Shown: positions 12,001-24,852 of the stretch, piece by piece
Numbering within the stretch: position 1 is the first letter of the stretch
Layout of the letters: every line of letters begins with the position of its first letter
Source: Trichaptum fuscoviolaceum
Taxonomy: Eukaryota; Basidiomycota; Agaricomycetes; Hymenochaetales; Trichaptaceae
Assembly (NCBI GenBank): GCA_910574455.1
Contig: CAJSYZ010000005.1
Location: forward strand, 2,604,001 to 2,668,000
Reading direction: 5' to 3'
DNA length: 64,000 bases
Notes under the pieces: model-generated
What the model was told of the DNA's origin: nothing
The model's input: only the letters and a program-made list of their open reading frames with translations
Database searches by the model: none
Program-made: the position numbers and the translations under genes

Positions 12001-13453
12001 GCTGAGCTATTCTTTACACCTTGGAAACTCGTGAGGGTTACTGTCACTCCTTCATCCTCCCAAGGACTAAAGTTCGCATCGTCTTGCGCCGAGACGGGGA
12101 GCCTAGTTTTTCCTTGTGTCAGCCAGGCTCACAACTTGTAATAAAGATAAGAATGTGAGCATTATAAGTGAAGAAGCTGCAACTTGCCAACCCGGGTGGC
12201 ATCTCGGGGTCACAGTTAAGTGCCAACCTGAGTGTGGCACCGCCGCGCGCCGGTCAAGCCGGTCACTGGCACGGTGTCGCCAGGCGCACTCAGGCTCAAG
12301 TTAGTAGTAGTAATACTAATCTGTAGTACGATGTCGGATAAGCTTCAAGTAGCTGAGTCTAAATCAAGCTTCACACTTACTATCAACTTGAATTTGTTTG
12401 AAATTGATCTTTCTTACTATGATGCCAACGGTTGAGTAGTAGTACGACTTAAAACTCACAAGTCGATCTCCTCTGTCCCTGCGACCTCAGGGTTTCTGCC
12501 CTCTCCGCCGAAGAATGTGGATCCATCTGTGTTGCGAAGTGCCCTAACAGGTCGCTTTGTCCTATCGTTCTGCTTCGACGTATTGGGCGACTCTATCATG
12601 TCTGTATCCTCACCAGAAAGACTGCTGTTTTGTCCTGCAAGCGTACTATGATATCCGGTGCCACTTATGGCACTATTTGAACCCTTTGCACCCTGCACGC
12701 GAGTACGGAAAGGAAGTGCACCTCTGGTATCCTTTTTCCTAACTTTCTTTGCGCGCGCTCTGTTGGGCGCATCGGAGTTAGCTGCATCATAATGTGAGTT
12801 AAAGTGGTCACCCTTGGAGTCTAAAGTCATAAAGGCAAACAACTTACGAATCTTTAAATGTTCGCCGTCTTCAGCTGCACAAGAGCTGTCTTTTTCATCG
12901 TTCGTTGAACCTGTTATGCCCATATCTCATAACTCGACTGTCACTGACTTGAAGATAAGGACTCACTAGTTTCAGGGACGCCTTTCGACTTGTTTCGCCC
13001 TCGTTTGCCAGTGCCAGCCAGCTTAGGTGCAGTTGAGCCCATATGGGTGCGAATGTCAAGAGCCTTTGACAAATTGTTCTCAAGCTCCATCGTCTCCAGT
13101 ATGGCTGTTTCCTGTTGCTCTGCTGCAGTTCTTTTCTTGCGTACCTTCTCAGATGCCTCTTGTTCTTTCGCTGCCCGTTTCTGTTCCGCGATGAGTTTTC
13201 TCTTCTCTCTCGCATACGCGGCTTGCTGTGCCGCAGCTTCGCGCAGAGCTGCCCGTTCTTCCTTCTGTTTTTCCTTCTCCTCCTTCTCCCTCAATGCCTC
13301 ATCACGCTTTGATGCCTGTTCTTCTCTCCTTCTCTCCTTCCCTTCCTTCTCCCTCAATATCTCCTCTTTCGTTCGACGTGTTCGCAGCTTATTGACTACC
13401 GCTCCCGGATGCTGATCGCTATTCTTAGCCCGCGTCTGTCTTTGAGTTAACAT
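9099..13453 (-). CDS. Transposon companion protein: coiled coil, micro-exons, acidic tail
   Basis: This is a long multi-exon gene divergent from the Plavaka transposase. From the ATG at 13453 the protein starts MLTQRQTRAKNSDQHPGAVV and runs into a long charged coiled coil (TKEEILREKEGKERRREEQA and on to about residue 130). Many small exons follow in 12.9-10.6 kb, several with repeated short motifs (TNIVNSQLDV; DSMIVNNKKRKSPPDSNSHI; ASMNVYMKKP). A globular part then reads GWTHILLPSLYRAVGKSTTP and GTLWGKVFDSVELSYDTQLA, then FEKAEQSISSFVGNKRSKS. The C-terminus (9099-9734) carries an Asp/Glu-rich run. The LLPSLYR…TLWGKVFD region resembles, from memory, an Agaricomycete-specific family found beside such transposases; I cannot name a function. 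Exon edges in 10.2-12.4 kb are only partly resolved, so intactness is unknown. Confidence 0.55.
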
Positions 13454-14041
13454 TCCTGTGCAGTAGTAATAGGGGCACACTGGCAGGTGCTATGAATATC
13501 GATGGTGAGTCGACTCAGAGTCAAAGGTGCAAGTTAAAGTTCAAGTTGAAGATGAGGGCGCCTATTCAAGGAAAATTTACGCCCACTGCCAGCCTGCCAC
13601 TGGCACTCAGGCTGGCAGTGACTCGGAGTGCCAGTGAGCGAGCCTGAGTCACGGCGGTACCTGGCACTGGCGCTGGCACTGGCACTCAGGCTCACTCAGA
13701 CTGGCACTGGCAGGCTTCAACTTGAAGTTGCCTCCGACTCGGATTCCGGCGACCGAGACGGCAAGCCTGACACTGGAACTGGCAGTCAGTGAGTCAAGGC
13801 ACTCAGCCGCAGCCTTCTACCGTACTACTAGCAAATCTGCCAGGTAGACTACTACTAGCTCCTACTACGCGAGTCCACCTTGGCGAACTCGATTCGCTGC
13901 CAGTGCTACTTCAAGTTCAAGTTGACAGCTTCAGCCTGAGGCTGGGGATTCATGTTCTAACTTAGTAAGTCAAAAGTCGAAGTAAGTCAAAAGTCGACTT
14001 CAAGTTGCTAATAGGTACTACTATAGGTTGCATCCAAGTCG
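13454..14041. promoter_or_regulatory. Divergent intergenic region made of palindromic words
   Basis: This lies between the 5' ends of the companion gene and the transposase, so it should hold both promoters. From about 13.5 kb it is packed with CTGGCACTGGCAGTG-type, TTCAACTTGAAG-type, GACTCGG and ACTACTAGTA words in both orientations. No TATA box stands out. Confidence 0.4.
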
Positions 14042-17000
14042 ATGCCGGTAACACGGCGAAAGCCCAAACCCGTTCATTTTACTGATTTCTTCCCCCCATC
14101 CATTCGATGTACCTTCTCCGACTGCGACAGAAGGTTTAAGAATCAATCCGCAAGAACAAGACATGAATACTCAGCTCATCCATCATCATTTGCATCAGGA
14201 CCTGCTGCTTATGGTTATGATTCATCACCCATTCGACCCGCACAAGTTCCAGAACCTAAAAGTATCTCGAACTCCCCCGAACTCCGGGTCGAGGGTCAAC
14301 TTGAAGATAAAATGGGCTGCGGCTCTTCAAGTTACGATTACGACATCTCTATACTTACGCAGGATATCTCGATGCTTAGCATAGGCCGAGACGAGCTGCT
14401 TCAAGATTTAGACGGAGCTGATTCTCTGTCCCATCATTCTGTCACCGGAAGTGATGGCCGTAGCGCATCCTCTGAAGATTTGGACTCCGACATTGGAGAT
14501 TATAAGGAGAGCGAGGATAACTTGAAGGTGTATCACAGATACTTGAATGGTGCGTGTCATGTTTATTGTCCCCGGTTTACTGCAGTACTCTGACACCTGA
14601 CACCGTGCAGCCACGCCATGCGATGCGGCAGGAATTTCCTTAGAAAATGAAGAACCACCCGTTCCGCAAAACGAACCTGTGTCTAATGTCTGGTTTCCCT
14701 ATTCGTGCAGAGCAGATTTCGAGCTCGCAGATTTTCTGTATCGGGAAGAGCAAATGTCTGCTGGGAACATAACAAAAATTCTCGGAATCATGAAGGCTTA
14801 TCAGCTGATTCAGGTGGCGGAGAATGTAAAATCTGGCGGATGTTCCGAATTGGATACGACAGAGCCTGACAATGACTCGGATCTAGGTATAACTAGTTCG
14901 CTACTTGATGGAGACGCACAAAATTTGTACACCGTCATTGACGCTACGGAAGTCGGTGATGTGTCTTGGAAGTCCTTTAGTAACTTCTACACGGACGACA
15001 ATGGCCAAAAGGCGACAAACGAGAACACCGAGTCATGGAAGAGGAAAGAATATGATGTATGGTATCGGGATCCTCTGGAAGTGATCCGGAATTTGGTGGA
15101 CAATCCGGCGTTGGAAGGCGAATTCGACTATGTCCCGTTTCGCGAGTATCAGCCGAAGGAGGACTCTGATGACAAAGAACGAGTATTCAGAAATTACATG
15201 TCCGGAAATTTTGCTTGGGAACAGGCTGTAGGTCATGAATCATAAACTCGCAGGAAACATGCTGATTATCCTTGACCTAGAACAAGATCTACGCCGAAGA
15301 TAAAGCAGTCCATGGATCTATGTTTGTTCCGGTGATCTTAGGGAGCGATAAGACAACAGTCTCTGTCGGAACTGGAAATAACGAATACTATCCGTTGTAT
15401 CTCTCCATCGGGAATGTATCTAACAAGGCCCGGCGGTCACAGAAATTGAATACAGTCCAGCTTGTAGCATTTCTAGCAATACCAAAGAGTGTGTATCATA
15501 CCGTAATATTTGATTAGCTCTGACACATTTTGCAGCTGAGCGGCAATACGAAAAGTCAGATGAATTCCGCCGCTTTCGACATCAAATTTTTCATTCGTCT
15601 ATATCAAAAATCTTGAGTTCACTGAAGACCGCCATGTCCATAAACACTGAGTTAACCATTCTCCGGTGTCCTGATGGTCACTTGCGTAGGTCGGTTCTCG
15701 GACTCGGCTCGTATATAGCCGATTATCCGGAACAGGTGAGTCTATGCGCAATATGCACTGGATGGTGCTGCAAGTAAGTACCGTCCTTTCCCAAAATCAT
15801 ATCCGAGTCTGAGGCAATGACTTACTGTGGCGGCATAGATGCACAGCACCTCACAAGGACCTAGATAATTTGGAATTTGTTTCAAATCCTCGAACAAAAG
15901 AGCTGCACGAACAATTGATAGATCAAGTAGATGGCAACAACATTAATAGAGCAACAATCCGGAAAGAGTACGGGTTCCACCAGGATATTGTGGTACGTAC
16001 TTCAACTTCTTCACTGGATGCGTATTCTGCAACTTGTATGTTGTTCTGTAGCCTTTCACCAATGACTTTCCGCGCGCAGATATATGCGATCTCATATCTC
16101 CGGACCTGCTGCACCAAATCATCAAAGGCGTGTTCAAGGACCATCTTGTTGAGTGGATTTGCCAGTGCATGACCACGACAGAGCTGGATATTGTGGATAA
16201 AAGGCACTATTACCTTACAAGTCGTTTAATGTGAATACCATTGCTAACTTTCACGTAGAATCAGAGTTGCTGCTCCTTTTCCTGGTCTTCGCAGATTTCC
16301 TGAAGGTCGAGGCTTCAAGCAATGGACAGGTAATGATTCAAAGGCGCTTATGAAAGTATGTGGTCTTTGCATCTCGCTCGAGGCGGTGGTTTGCTGATAT
16401 CTGATGCAATCCACTTAGGTGTATCTTCCGGCTATTGTGGGCATTGTGCACGATGATATAATTCATGCATTGAGTGCATTTCTGGACTTCTGTTACCTTG
16501 TGCGTCGGTACACGATTACAGCCTCAAATCTTGATCAAATTAAAGCCTCTCTGGATCACTATCATCAATATCGGCAAATATTCATAGCAAAGGGCATCCG
16601 GGATAATTTTTCACTGCCACGACAACATGCCATGGTCCATTATCCAACAATGATCCCTCTCTTTGCTGCTCCTAGCGGATTGTGTTCGTCTATAACAGAA
16701 AATAAACACATTCACGCGGTCAAGGAGACATGGCGGCGCTCGAACAGAAATGATCCTTTGGGACAGATGATCACAGCAAACCAACGACTCAGCAAACTTA
16801 TTGCGTCGAGGGCAGACTTCAAAAGGCGTGGACTGCTGGACGATACGCTGGCTGAGGCTATGTGGAATGCCTTGCGAGACGTTTTGCGGAAAAATATGTC
16901 AGATCAAAGACGGATGACGCCGAGAAGGCCCCAACCCAGAGGGAGCAGATGCAACATCATGGCGTACAAACAACAGGGGCAGCCGATGATACAGAGGACT

Positions 17001-18009
17001 TCTTCGATGACATTGTGGGCAACCAAGAGCAAATCGAAATTGCTGACCTGGAGGATTCCGGAAGTTCAGTGGATGAGCCCCAGTGTGGTGCGGTTCATAG
17101 CGTAGAATGCCAGCTTCGCTTGGGCGGCAGAAATGACCCTTTGAGCTTGATGTTAATGGCTTCGAAACAACGTTAGTATTACTTAGTAACCCGTGCTTTT
17201 GGTGCTGCACATCTGACTTCTCTGTTGTTATACTTGCAGAGTCCAGTAAGGTGTACCTGAAACAGCTCAACGCGCTTGCGGCGATAAAAGGCCATCCAGA
17301 GCTTCGACAGCTCCGACAGCTCATTAAAGAATACTTATTCAACAAGTACGAGAAGCGCAATTCCAACTTAAGGGGCTCCTCTGGCAGAGCCGAACCAACA
17401 GCTGAATTGGACATGAACAATGACTTCTCAATTTTCCATTCAGCCACCGCTTTCTTTGCCTACCGTGGCGAATCGATCCCAATAGAACAAGCAATGAGGG
17501 AGGTGATCAGGTCCAATCCCTCTTGGCGCGGAAAAGCAAGACATGACGCAGTCCTTGTTCGAGTTAGCCCCCGCAAAAAGGGGTTTTCAGGAATGAGAGT
17601 TGCCCGGGTTATGCTTCTTTTTTCCTTCACCGCTAAAGGGGAGCATCAGGACTGCGCTCTCGTCCAATTGTTCAAGCGTGTTGGAGACTCGCCTGACCCA
17701 AAAACAAGTATGTGGATTGTCGAGCCGGAATATGAGTTAGAGACCTCTACCGCCTGTGTTGAATGCTGTTCTGGTGTGAATGCCAGTGGCAGACGTCACT
17801 ATCACCGTGACTGCAAGGCTCCGAAGCTATTGGTGATAGGTATAGGGGACATCTTTCGTTTGGCTCACCTCCTTGGGGTTCCAAAGGGTGATGAATGTCC
17901 GCCAAAGTCATTGACACCTGAGAAGTCCCTGGACTTTTATGATAGATTCTATGTTAACCGATTTGCTGACATGCACATGCACGAATCTTTGTACGAAAAT
18001 AGACAGTGA
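14042..18009 (+). CDS. Plavaka-family transposase (probably frameshifted)
   Basis: Plavaka proteins are fungal DNA transposases thought to cut and paste their element. Exon 1 begins MPVTRRKPKPVHF and has a C2H2 zinc finger (CTFSDCDRRFKNQSARTRH). Typical Plavaka blocks follow across short introns: FPYSCRADFELADFLYREEQ, WYRDPLEVIRNLVDNPALEG, SMFVPVILGSDKTTVSVGTG then NNEYYPLYLSIGNVSNKARR and VQLVAFLAIPK, ICDLISPDLLHQIIKGVFKD, FPEGRGFKQWTGNDSKALMK, and DFCYLVRRYTI…HAMVHYPTMIPLFAAPSGL. Near 16.87-16.99 kb the good frame changes without a plausible intron, into an acidic linker (DDTEDFFDDIVGNQEQIEIA). It resumes after an intron at about 17171-17239 in the C-terminal block with IRSNPSWRGKARHDAVLVRV, ending at 18009. 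Family is firm; the frame change suggests this copy is broken or has an unusual splice. Confidence 0.82.
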
Positions 18010-19287
18010 TAAACATAAACTTTTCATTCAGCACATACGGAGTATATTGAAACTTATGAATTGAGGATACTACGGTACTGAAAGAAAATGATGTGAAAAC
18101 AGACCTTCTTCAGTGTTGTAGATGATGGTAGCCAAATATTGCAGTCAGTGCGATAGTCGGAAATCATTCCCCGGGCGGCCGCCGGCGTCGAGTAGTACAG
18201 TAGTAGTAGTACTAGTAGTACTAGTACTAGTAGTACTAGTACTAGTACAGTACTATTGGTACAAATTTTTTTACATAACACCAATCCAACTTGAAAGCCT
18301 GAGTGCTTTCAAGTTGAACACTGGCATTTGACTCGAACCAATGACTCGGACCTACTACTACTAGTACTAGTAGTAGTACTACCTCAGGCCGGAAGTTCTC
18401 AACTTGAATCCGGAAAGAGCCTGAGGCATGCTTCAAGTTTCCACTCACTGGTAGCTACTAGTACGTTGGCTCGAAGTTACAACTTGAAACAGTACGACAA
18501 ATTCAGTGTTGAGATATAATAAAATGACAGTACTAGTTATGACCTAGTAAAAAACAAACTCTCGAGAAGCTCACATTGCCATCAGCGGACTCAAGCTCGA
18601 ACTGACTCGCCGAGTCGGATCATGCCAGTGACCTACCTCAGGCCAGAAGTTCCCCATTGGCATCCGGAAAGAGGCATGCTTTCCTCTCCAAGTTAGCTAT
18701 TTTTGAACTTGAAGTTACAAATAGTACGATTAGCATAGTAGTAATACTGTATACTAGTACACATGAAGCGCTTCAGAGGAAAGCGTAGATATGATGGAGG
18801 ATGATTGAGTAGCCTCAGGCTGATAGTGGTGTATCACTGCAGTTCCCGACTTGCATAGTATGAAATATCAAAAAAAAAACTTGAATATGAGTACTTTAAA
18901 CTTCAAAATGTACCACTACTAGGCTGAGTAGTAGTACTGTAGTACTACGACTTCAAGTTCATGTTGAGCACCTGTCATAAAGATAAGTATATGAATATTA
19001 TTAAATATTATTTTGTCATATTCAAGAAGATTTATTGGCGGTAGTGGTTTCTAACTTGAATACTAGTACTTATAGTACAGAGCTTACTTGTAAAGAGTAG
19101 AGTCTGAAGAGAGAAGAGTAAGTGGATCACCATAGAGTAAACCATTAAATAGTAAGAGTACAAATCCTTAAACATAATATTTGTCCATGAACGAAAAAAA
19201 ACTTGTCCTTGGGCCTCAGCCAAAATGGTGTGCTGGTGACCAATGGATCGATTTGTAACCGTCAGCTAGTACACTGCCGTACTTATA
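18010..19287. other. Gene-free transposon DNA with ACTAGT and TTCAAG words
   Basis: No coding exon is supported. A run of (ACTAGTAGT)-type repeats lies at 18184-18256 and another at 18350-18380. TTCAAGTTGAA, CAACTTGAA and CCTCAGGC words recur throughout. Confidence 0.5.
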
Positions 19288-21152
19288 TCAGTACTGGTGT
19301 GGGATAGGGTCCAATTTGTCGAGAAGAGCAAATAGGATTCCATAATCCGTTAAATAGAATGGACCATACTCATGAAGTAGATCGTTGACTGTTTTCAAGA
19401 CGAGAGAGTCAATATTCTCTTCTGTCGGAACAAGGGCTTCAAGATGCTCCATGTGCTCGATATCCTTGAGGAACAAGTGGGTGGACCTGTCCAGATTTTC
19501 CTCGTCTGTATCTTTGTAATCGGCATTGTCAAATCATCCAATGCCCTGACTCGCTTCGATAATCCCTATTTGAGAGGCATCCATCTTCATCGTAAACCGA
19601 CGCATTGCACCATCATTTTTGAGGAGCATATCCAAGAGCAAGTCGTCAGAGAGGATAATTAAGCATTTCCTGATCCAATTGAACCTGCTCAGGATGGCCG
19701 AACGGTCTCCATATTTGCGCAGGAGTTGTCGATTTATCTTCAACGAGGATGCTACGCCGTCAGCCGAGTCGGCGCCAAGAATATCCATTGACTTCTGAAT
19801 GAGTTGTTGAATGTCGGACAGAGCACCCTCTCCACCGGCACGTTCAAGTTCACGTTTCCATTGACGCCGTGCATCACGTGCTGTTCCGGCTTGAAAGACA
19901 GCCTTCGTCTGAGTGGCAGAACAATTGACTTCTGTTTCCGAGAGTCGAATGTTGGTCGACTCTGACTGTTGTCCCGAACTGCATTCGTCTAAGGCGGCTA
20001 CCCAATCCTTGCATTCGTTATAGGACCAAATAAGAAGGGGCAGGAAGAACTTAAGCGCAAGCCTGGGATTTCGGGGTTTGCGTTCAGATCTTTCGAGATT
20101 CATAGCCATGACTGTCGTAAAGTGCTTCAATTGAGTAGCGAGTTCATGACGAATATTTCTCCCGAGCTCTGTGTCTTTGATGTCAATCCTTATCGCAGAG
20201 AAGACAGATTTCGTCTGTATCCAACGATTGCCGAGCTCCTTACTATCCTCAAGTCGAATTTGCCAGCGCAGGATCGTATGGTGTGAATGATAATGGGTTA
20301 CTAAGCAAGTCAAAAAGTAGTCCCAGATGACGCCCCCAGTAAAAATATTGGAGAGTTTTCTTGACGGAAATGCGCCGGGAAGAACAGATATGAAGGCTGT
20401 GGCGACAGCAAGTCTGAATTCATCCACACGTTTGTTGATAAGCAGATGAAGCGGCTCAGACTGTATATCACCGAGAAGAATAGGACGAGAAGTTAGAAAT
20501 GATTAAGTCAGAGTTTATTTCAAGTCCAAGATGCAGCCTGGGCTTACCATGTGATGCTTGAAGATCGCTAGCTCTTCAGTGAGTTTGAAGAGCATGTCCG
20601 TGTACTGAAATGTATTGGACTCAAGCTGATCTATCACCCTCTCCATCTTTCTCCGCAGAGCTTGAATCTCCCTATCCCTCTTAAGGATCCTCATATTTGC
20701 TGAATCAAAGCACATCCCTAGGCGCTCAGCCAGGTGAAGCGTTTCCTGAAAGTCCTCCGACGAGAATCCGACGCGGTCTGCACGCTTTATCTTGGACGAC
20801 AAACTTTTGACGATTGATTGGACCACGGTGCTATCGATAAATAGTTTTGACTGAAAGCCTCGGGGTAAGTCCTCTGTCAATTCACCAAAGATAAGCCAAG
20901 CTGCGTAGTAAGTAAGCAATATGATCCCTACCGAAATCGATAAGTTCGAGAAATGCATCCTGTTCCCAGTCGGTGCCAGACTCGGAGTCGGACCCATCGA
21001 CAATCGAGCGCTTTGAGCTACTACTGTCGCGAGTAACAGGTGGTGAATTCTGAAACGCTCTGCTCATCATCTGTATCCGGGCTAGAGACTGACTCGTCAT
21101 CTGTATCCGAGCGAGAGCCTGAAGTTTCGTCCCCGCGTTCGGAACTTGACAT
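19288..21152 (-). pseudogene. Unknown transposon cargo gene with internal stop
   Basis: I do not recognise the family. The first exon is Ser/Asp-rich: a frame from the ATG at 21152 reads MSSSERGDETSGSRSDTDDE, while another frame supplies SKRSIVDGSDSESGTDWEQD, so the true start is unsure. After an intron at about 20932-20902 the protein continues with LTEDLPRGFQSKLFIDSTVV and a coiled-coil stretch (ILKRDREIQALRRKMERVID). A large exon (20427-19288) holds FRLAVATAFISVLPGAFPSR, IWDYFLTCLVTHYHSHHTIL and a basic helix (ARDARRQWKRELERAGGEGA). That exon is cut by an in-frame TGA at 19536-19534; the same frame then runs on coherently (NADYKDTDEENLDRSTHLFL) to HLEALVPTEENID and a stop at 19288. The stop looks like a point mutation, or could be read through. 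Confidence 0.5.
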
Positions 21153-21984
21153 GCTGGGAGTTTGACAGTAACCTAACTTCGAGCCTCAATGGTAAGAAAT
21201 ACCAGTAATGGCGTGCCACTACCAGCGGCGGAGAGTAGTAATTGAAAGAAAAGCAAGGCTTGTTGACGAAGGATGGTTCAAGTTTAAGCGCCGTGTGAAC
21301 GGCGTGGATCTATAGGGGCATCATCGGTCATCATCCTCAGGCTGAGCCTGCCAGTGAGTACCAGTGCCAGTCACATTGGTGTGAGTGAATGATGACAGGC
21401 GGTAGTTACTAACTTACTAGTACTAACTTTAGTGAACTCTCACTCAGCGGAAACTCAGCAGACTGCCGATTTGTGGGACCCTCGATAAAGGCCTCTGGCG
21501 ACTTGGTCCTTCAGTTATATCGGGACAATTTGAGCCATGTTCAAGTTTGTGCCACTGCCACTGCCACTGGCAGGACCCGGCCCGGGATCAGGTCAGCCTG
21601 CCAGCCCAGTGAGTGAGGCTGCCGGTGTTGGCCTACTACTAGTAGTAGTAGTACTATAGTAGTAGTAGTAGTAGTAGGCCCTTCCGGCGCTCTCTTGCTA
21701 TCCGAACTCAGGTGTGTCAGGCCTTGAATCTCCTCTACTTCTGGATGTCGGTTCAGCTCTCAAGAACCCGGATTCTGCCCCATCTGTCGCAACTACTTAC
21801 GAAGCCCATATCATTGTGCTTGTCACCGGCCCTCCTCAACTGAAGCTCAGCCAGGCCTTGAAGATCGTCTGCCAGTGCCAGTGGCCGGAACTTGTTCAGA
21901 GCCGAATCGGATGTTCCGCACATGTATGTATTTTAGTACTACAACTAGAGCTCTAATACTACTAATACTACTACTAGTAGTATT
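21153..21984. other. Gene-free transposon DNA with palindromic words
   Basis: No gene seen. It contains CAGTGCCAGTCAC, GCCACTGCCACTGCCACTGG and a near-palindrome at about 21630-21680 whose arms are GGCCTACTACTA and TAGTAGTAGGCC around AGTAGT repeats. Confidence 0.5.
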
Positions 21985-21991
21985 ACTAACA

Positions 21992-24845
21992 CACTGCTGC
22001 CAGCCTTCTGATTGAATGAAATATAGCCTTACTGTAAAACCTTTTTTGCATTTCCCTCAGCAAATGCTGGTTGATGAAGGGCAGGCTGGGGCAGCCTTGC
22101 TGCACTTTGATGAAGGGGATGCATACCTAGGAAATACTAGGCCTGCAATACCTATTGGGAATATACTACAGAATAATAGATAATGCTATTGCATACCCAC
22201 CGCTTTTTTGGGTTAATTATAGCATTCAGGCACTGTTGATTGAAAGCATGCTGTAATAAATCAGAATTTCATAATTTCCATCTATTTTGAGATATGAGGC
22301 ATATCAGGGTCCAGGACCCTGAGGTCTGGCAGGTTCCAGGTCACTTGGTTCCGCTTTAGAGGAGGCCGTGGGAATAAACTCAAATTAACCTTTGCAGATG
22401 CTACAGGCCTTCTCAAATGGCACGAAAATAACCAAAAAATCAGAAAATATTCCTGGACACTGCCGCTTCGCCCCTAGCGTGGGAACTACGATTTCGGACA
22501 ACCATATTAGGGTACCATTATGTTCTGGGCTCCACTGGGCCCTTCCTAAAGCGGTAAAAATCACCATAAAATAGATAATTATATTCATTTGCACCTGCAT
22601 ATATGCAGGCTTCCCCTGGGCTCACCAGCAGCAAATAAAATATGCTAAAATCGGATTATATTAGTAGAAGCATACTTAAGATGAACTAAATAGCTATATA
22701 TGGTAATACTAGCTGGGAACATGTGTAGAACATCAAAACATGTTCTATTTTTAATGCTCATTAAATGGGGCTCATTGCACCACATTGGGGTGCCTCTGGA
22801 ATGCAAATTTTGATGAGAATTCAATGGGACGTACTAGAAGAGCTGAAACGGGCTTTGACGGCGCCAAAATACGCATTTTTCATATTGTTACAAATTATTC
22901 TTTTATTTAAATGTTATTTTTGTTACAGCACTTCTACTGCATGTAATGGCACGTATAAATAGCCTAAATGGTATAGAATGATGAGGAGAACAATAATATG
23001 AGCTTAGAATAGCTACGCGGGGGCTATATATAGCTATAACACACTAACTCGTTTCGGAGTGTATGCAAATATTATTAGTGTCTCATATCATATACACACA
23101 ATATTTACATGTGTTAGTAGCTTTAACTAGCTCTCTATATATGTCTTTCATGATGTACAAAGTTTCACGGCAATTGGAGCTCATTCTGAATTGATATAAG
23201 GCATGCAATTTTCGGAAAGAATGGTTAATTTTAATTTATCGGGAGAGTTATAGGTCAGGCACAGAGTGCCAAACATTCACTATAAGTATCCACAACATAA
23301 TCCAAATGCATGTTTGGGATGCAGGTGGAAACTGTAAGTTATATGTGTTTCTGACATAACATGTATATTCTGATATCACACATAGCATATTACCCTACAA
23401 TGTTGGATATGACTTCCCCATTCCAATGACATTCCAAACATGCATTTGGATTATGTTGTGGATACTTATAGTGAATGTTTGGCACTCTGTGCCTGACCTA
23501 TAACTCTCCCGATAAATTAAAATTAACCATTCTTTCCGAAAATTGCATGCCTTATATCAATTCAGAATGAGCTCCAATTGCCGTGAAACTTTGTACATCA
23601 TGAAAGACATATATAGAGAGCTAGTTAAAGCTACTAACACATGTAAATATTGTGTGTATATGCATATGAGACACTAATAATATTTGCATACACTCCGAAA
23701 CGAGTTAGTGTGTTATAGCTATATATAGCCCCCGCGTAGCTATTCTAAGCTCATATTATTGTTCTCCTCATCATTCTATACCATTTAGGCTATTTATACG
23801 TGCCATTACATGCAGTAGAAGTGCTGTAACAAAAATAACATTTAAATAAAAGAATAATTTGTAACAATATGAAAAATGCGTATTTTGGCGCCGTCAAAGC
23901 CCGTTTCAGCTCTTCTAGTACGCCCATTGAATTCTCATCAAAATTTGCATTCCAGAGGCACCCCAATGTGGTGCAATGAGCCCCATTTAATGAGCATTAA
24001 AAATAGAACATGTTTTGATGTTCTACACATGTTCCCAGCTAGTATTACCATATATAGCTATTTAGTTCATCTTAAGTATGCTTCTACTAATATAATCCGA
24101 TTTTAGCATATTTTATTTGCTGCTGGTGAGCCCAGGGGAAGCCTGCATATATGCAGGTGCAAATGAATATAATTATCTATTTTATGGTGATTTTTACCGC
24201 TTTAGGAAGGGCCCAGTGGAGCCCAGAACATAATGGTACCCTAATATGGTTGTCCGAAATCGTAGTTCCCACGCTAGGGCGAAGCGGCAGTGTCCAGGAA
24301 TATTTTCTGATTTTTTGGTTATTTTCGTGCCATTTGAGAAGGCCTGTAGCATCTGCAAAGGTTAATTTGAGTTTATTCCCACGGCCTCCTCTAAAGCGGA
24401 ACCAAGTGACCTGGAACCTGCCAGACCTCAGGGTCCTGGACCCTGATATGCCTCATATCTCAAAATAGATGGAAATTATGAAATTCTGATTTATTACAGC
24501 ATGCTTTCAATCAACAGTGCCTGAATGCTATAATTAACCCAAAAAAGCGGTGGGTATGCAATAGCATTATCTATTATTCTGTAGTATATTCCCAATAGGT
24601 ATTGCAGGCCTAGTATTTCCTAGGTATGCATCCCCTTCATCAAAGTGCAGCAAGGCTGTGTTTTGTATTTATTGCTTCAGCCAGCATTTGCTGAATGAAA
24701 TGCAAAAAAAGTTCTACAGCAAGGCTATATTTCATTCAATCAGTTGAGCTATAACCATTTGCAACTGCTGTACTTCATTCAATCAGATAAATGAGTATAT
24801 ACAGCATTTACTGCATATCATTGAATGAAATGGCTGGTAGGACTG
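21992..24845. mobile_element. Foldback element, 2.85 kb, with 1.3-kb inverted arms
   Basis: Two arms of about 1.31 kb (about 22008-23321 and 23432-24743) are near-perfect reverse complements around a spacer of about 110 bp. The outer ends, CACTGCTGCCAGCC on the left and the complement of CAGTCCTACCAGCC on the right, match at 11 of 14 positions. The 7-bp sequence ACTAACA flanks both sides (21985-21991 and 24846-24852) and looks like a target-site duplication. Subterminal TGATTGAATGAA repeats occur near both ends. The same 70-residue open frame appears once per arm only because the arms are copies. No transposase is encoded, so it is nonautonomous. It sits inside the palindrome-rich DNA of the larger transposon. 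Confidence 0.75.
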
Positions 24846-24852
24846 ACTAACA

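Noticed and set aside
22385..24468. Two matching 70-codon open frames in the foldback arms
   Set aside because: They are identical only because the arms are inverted copies; no domain or start context supports a protein.
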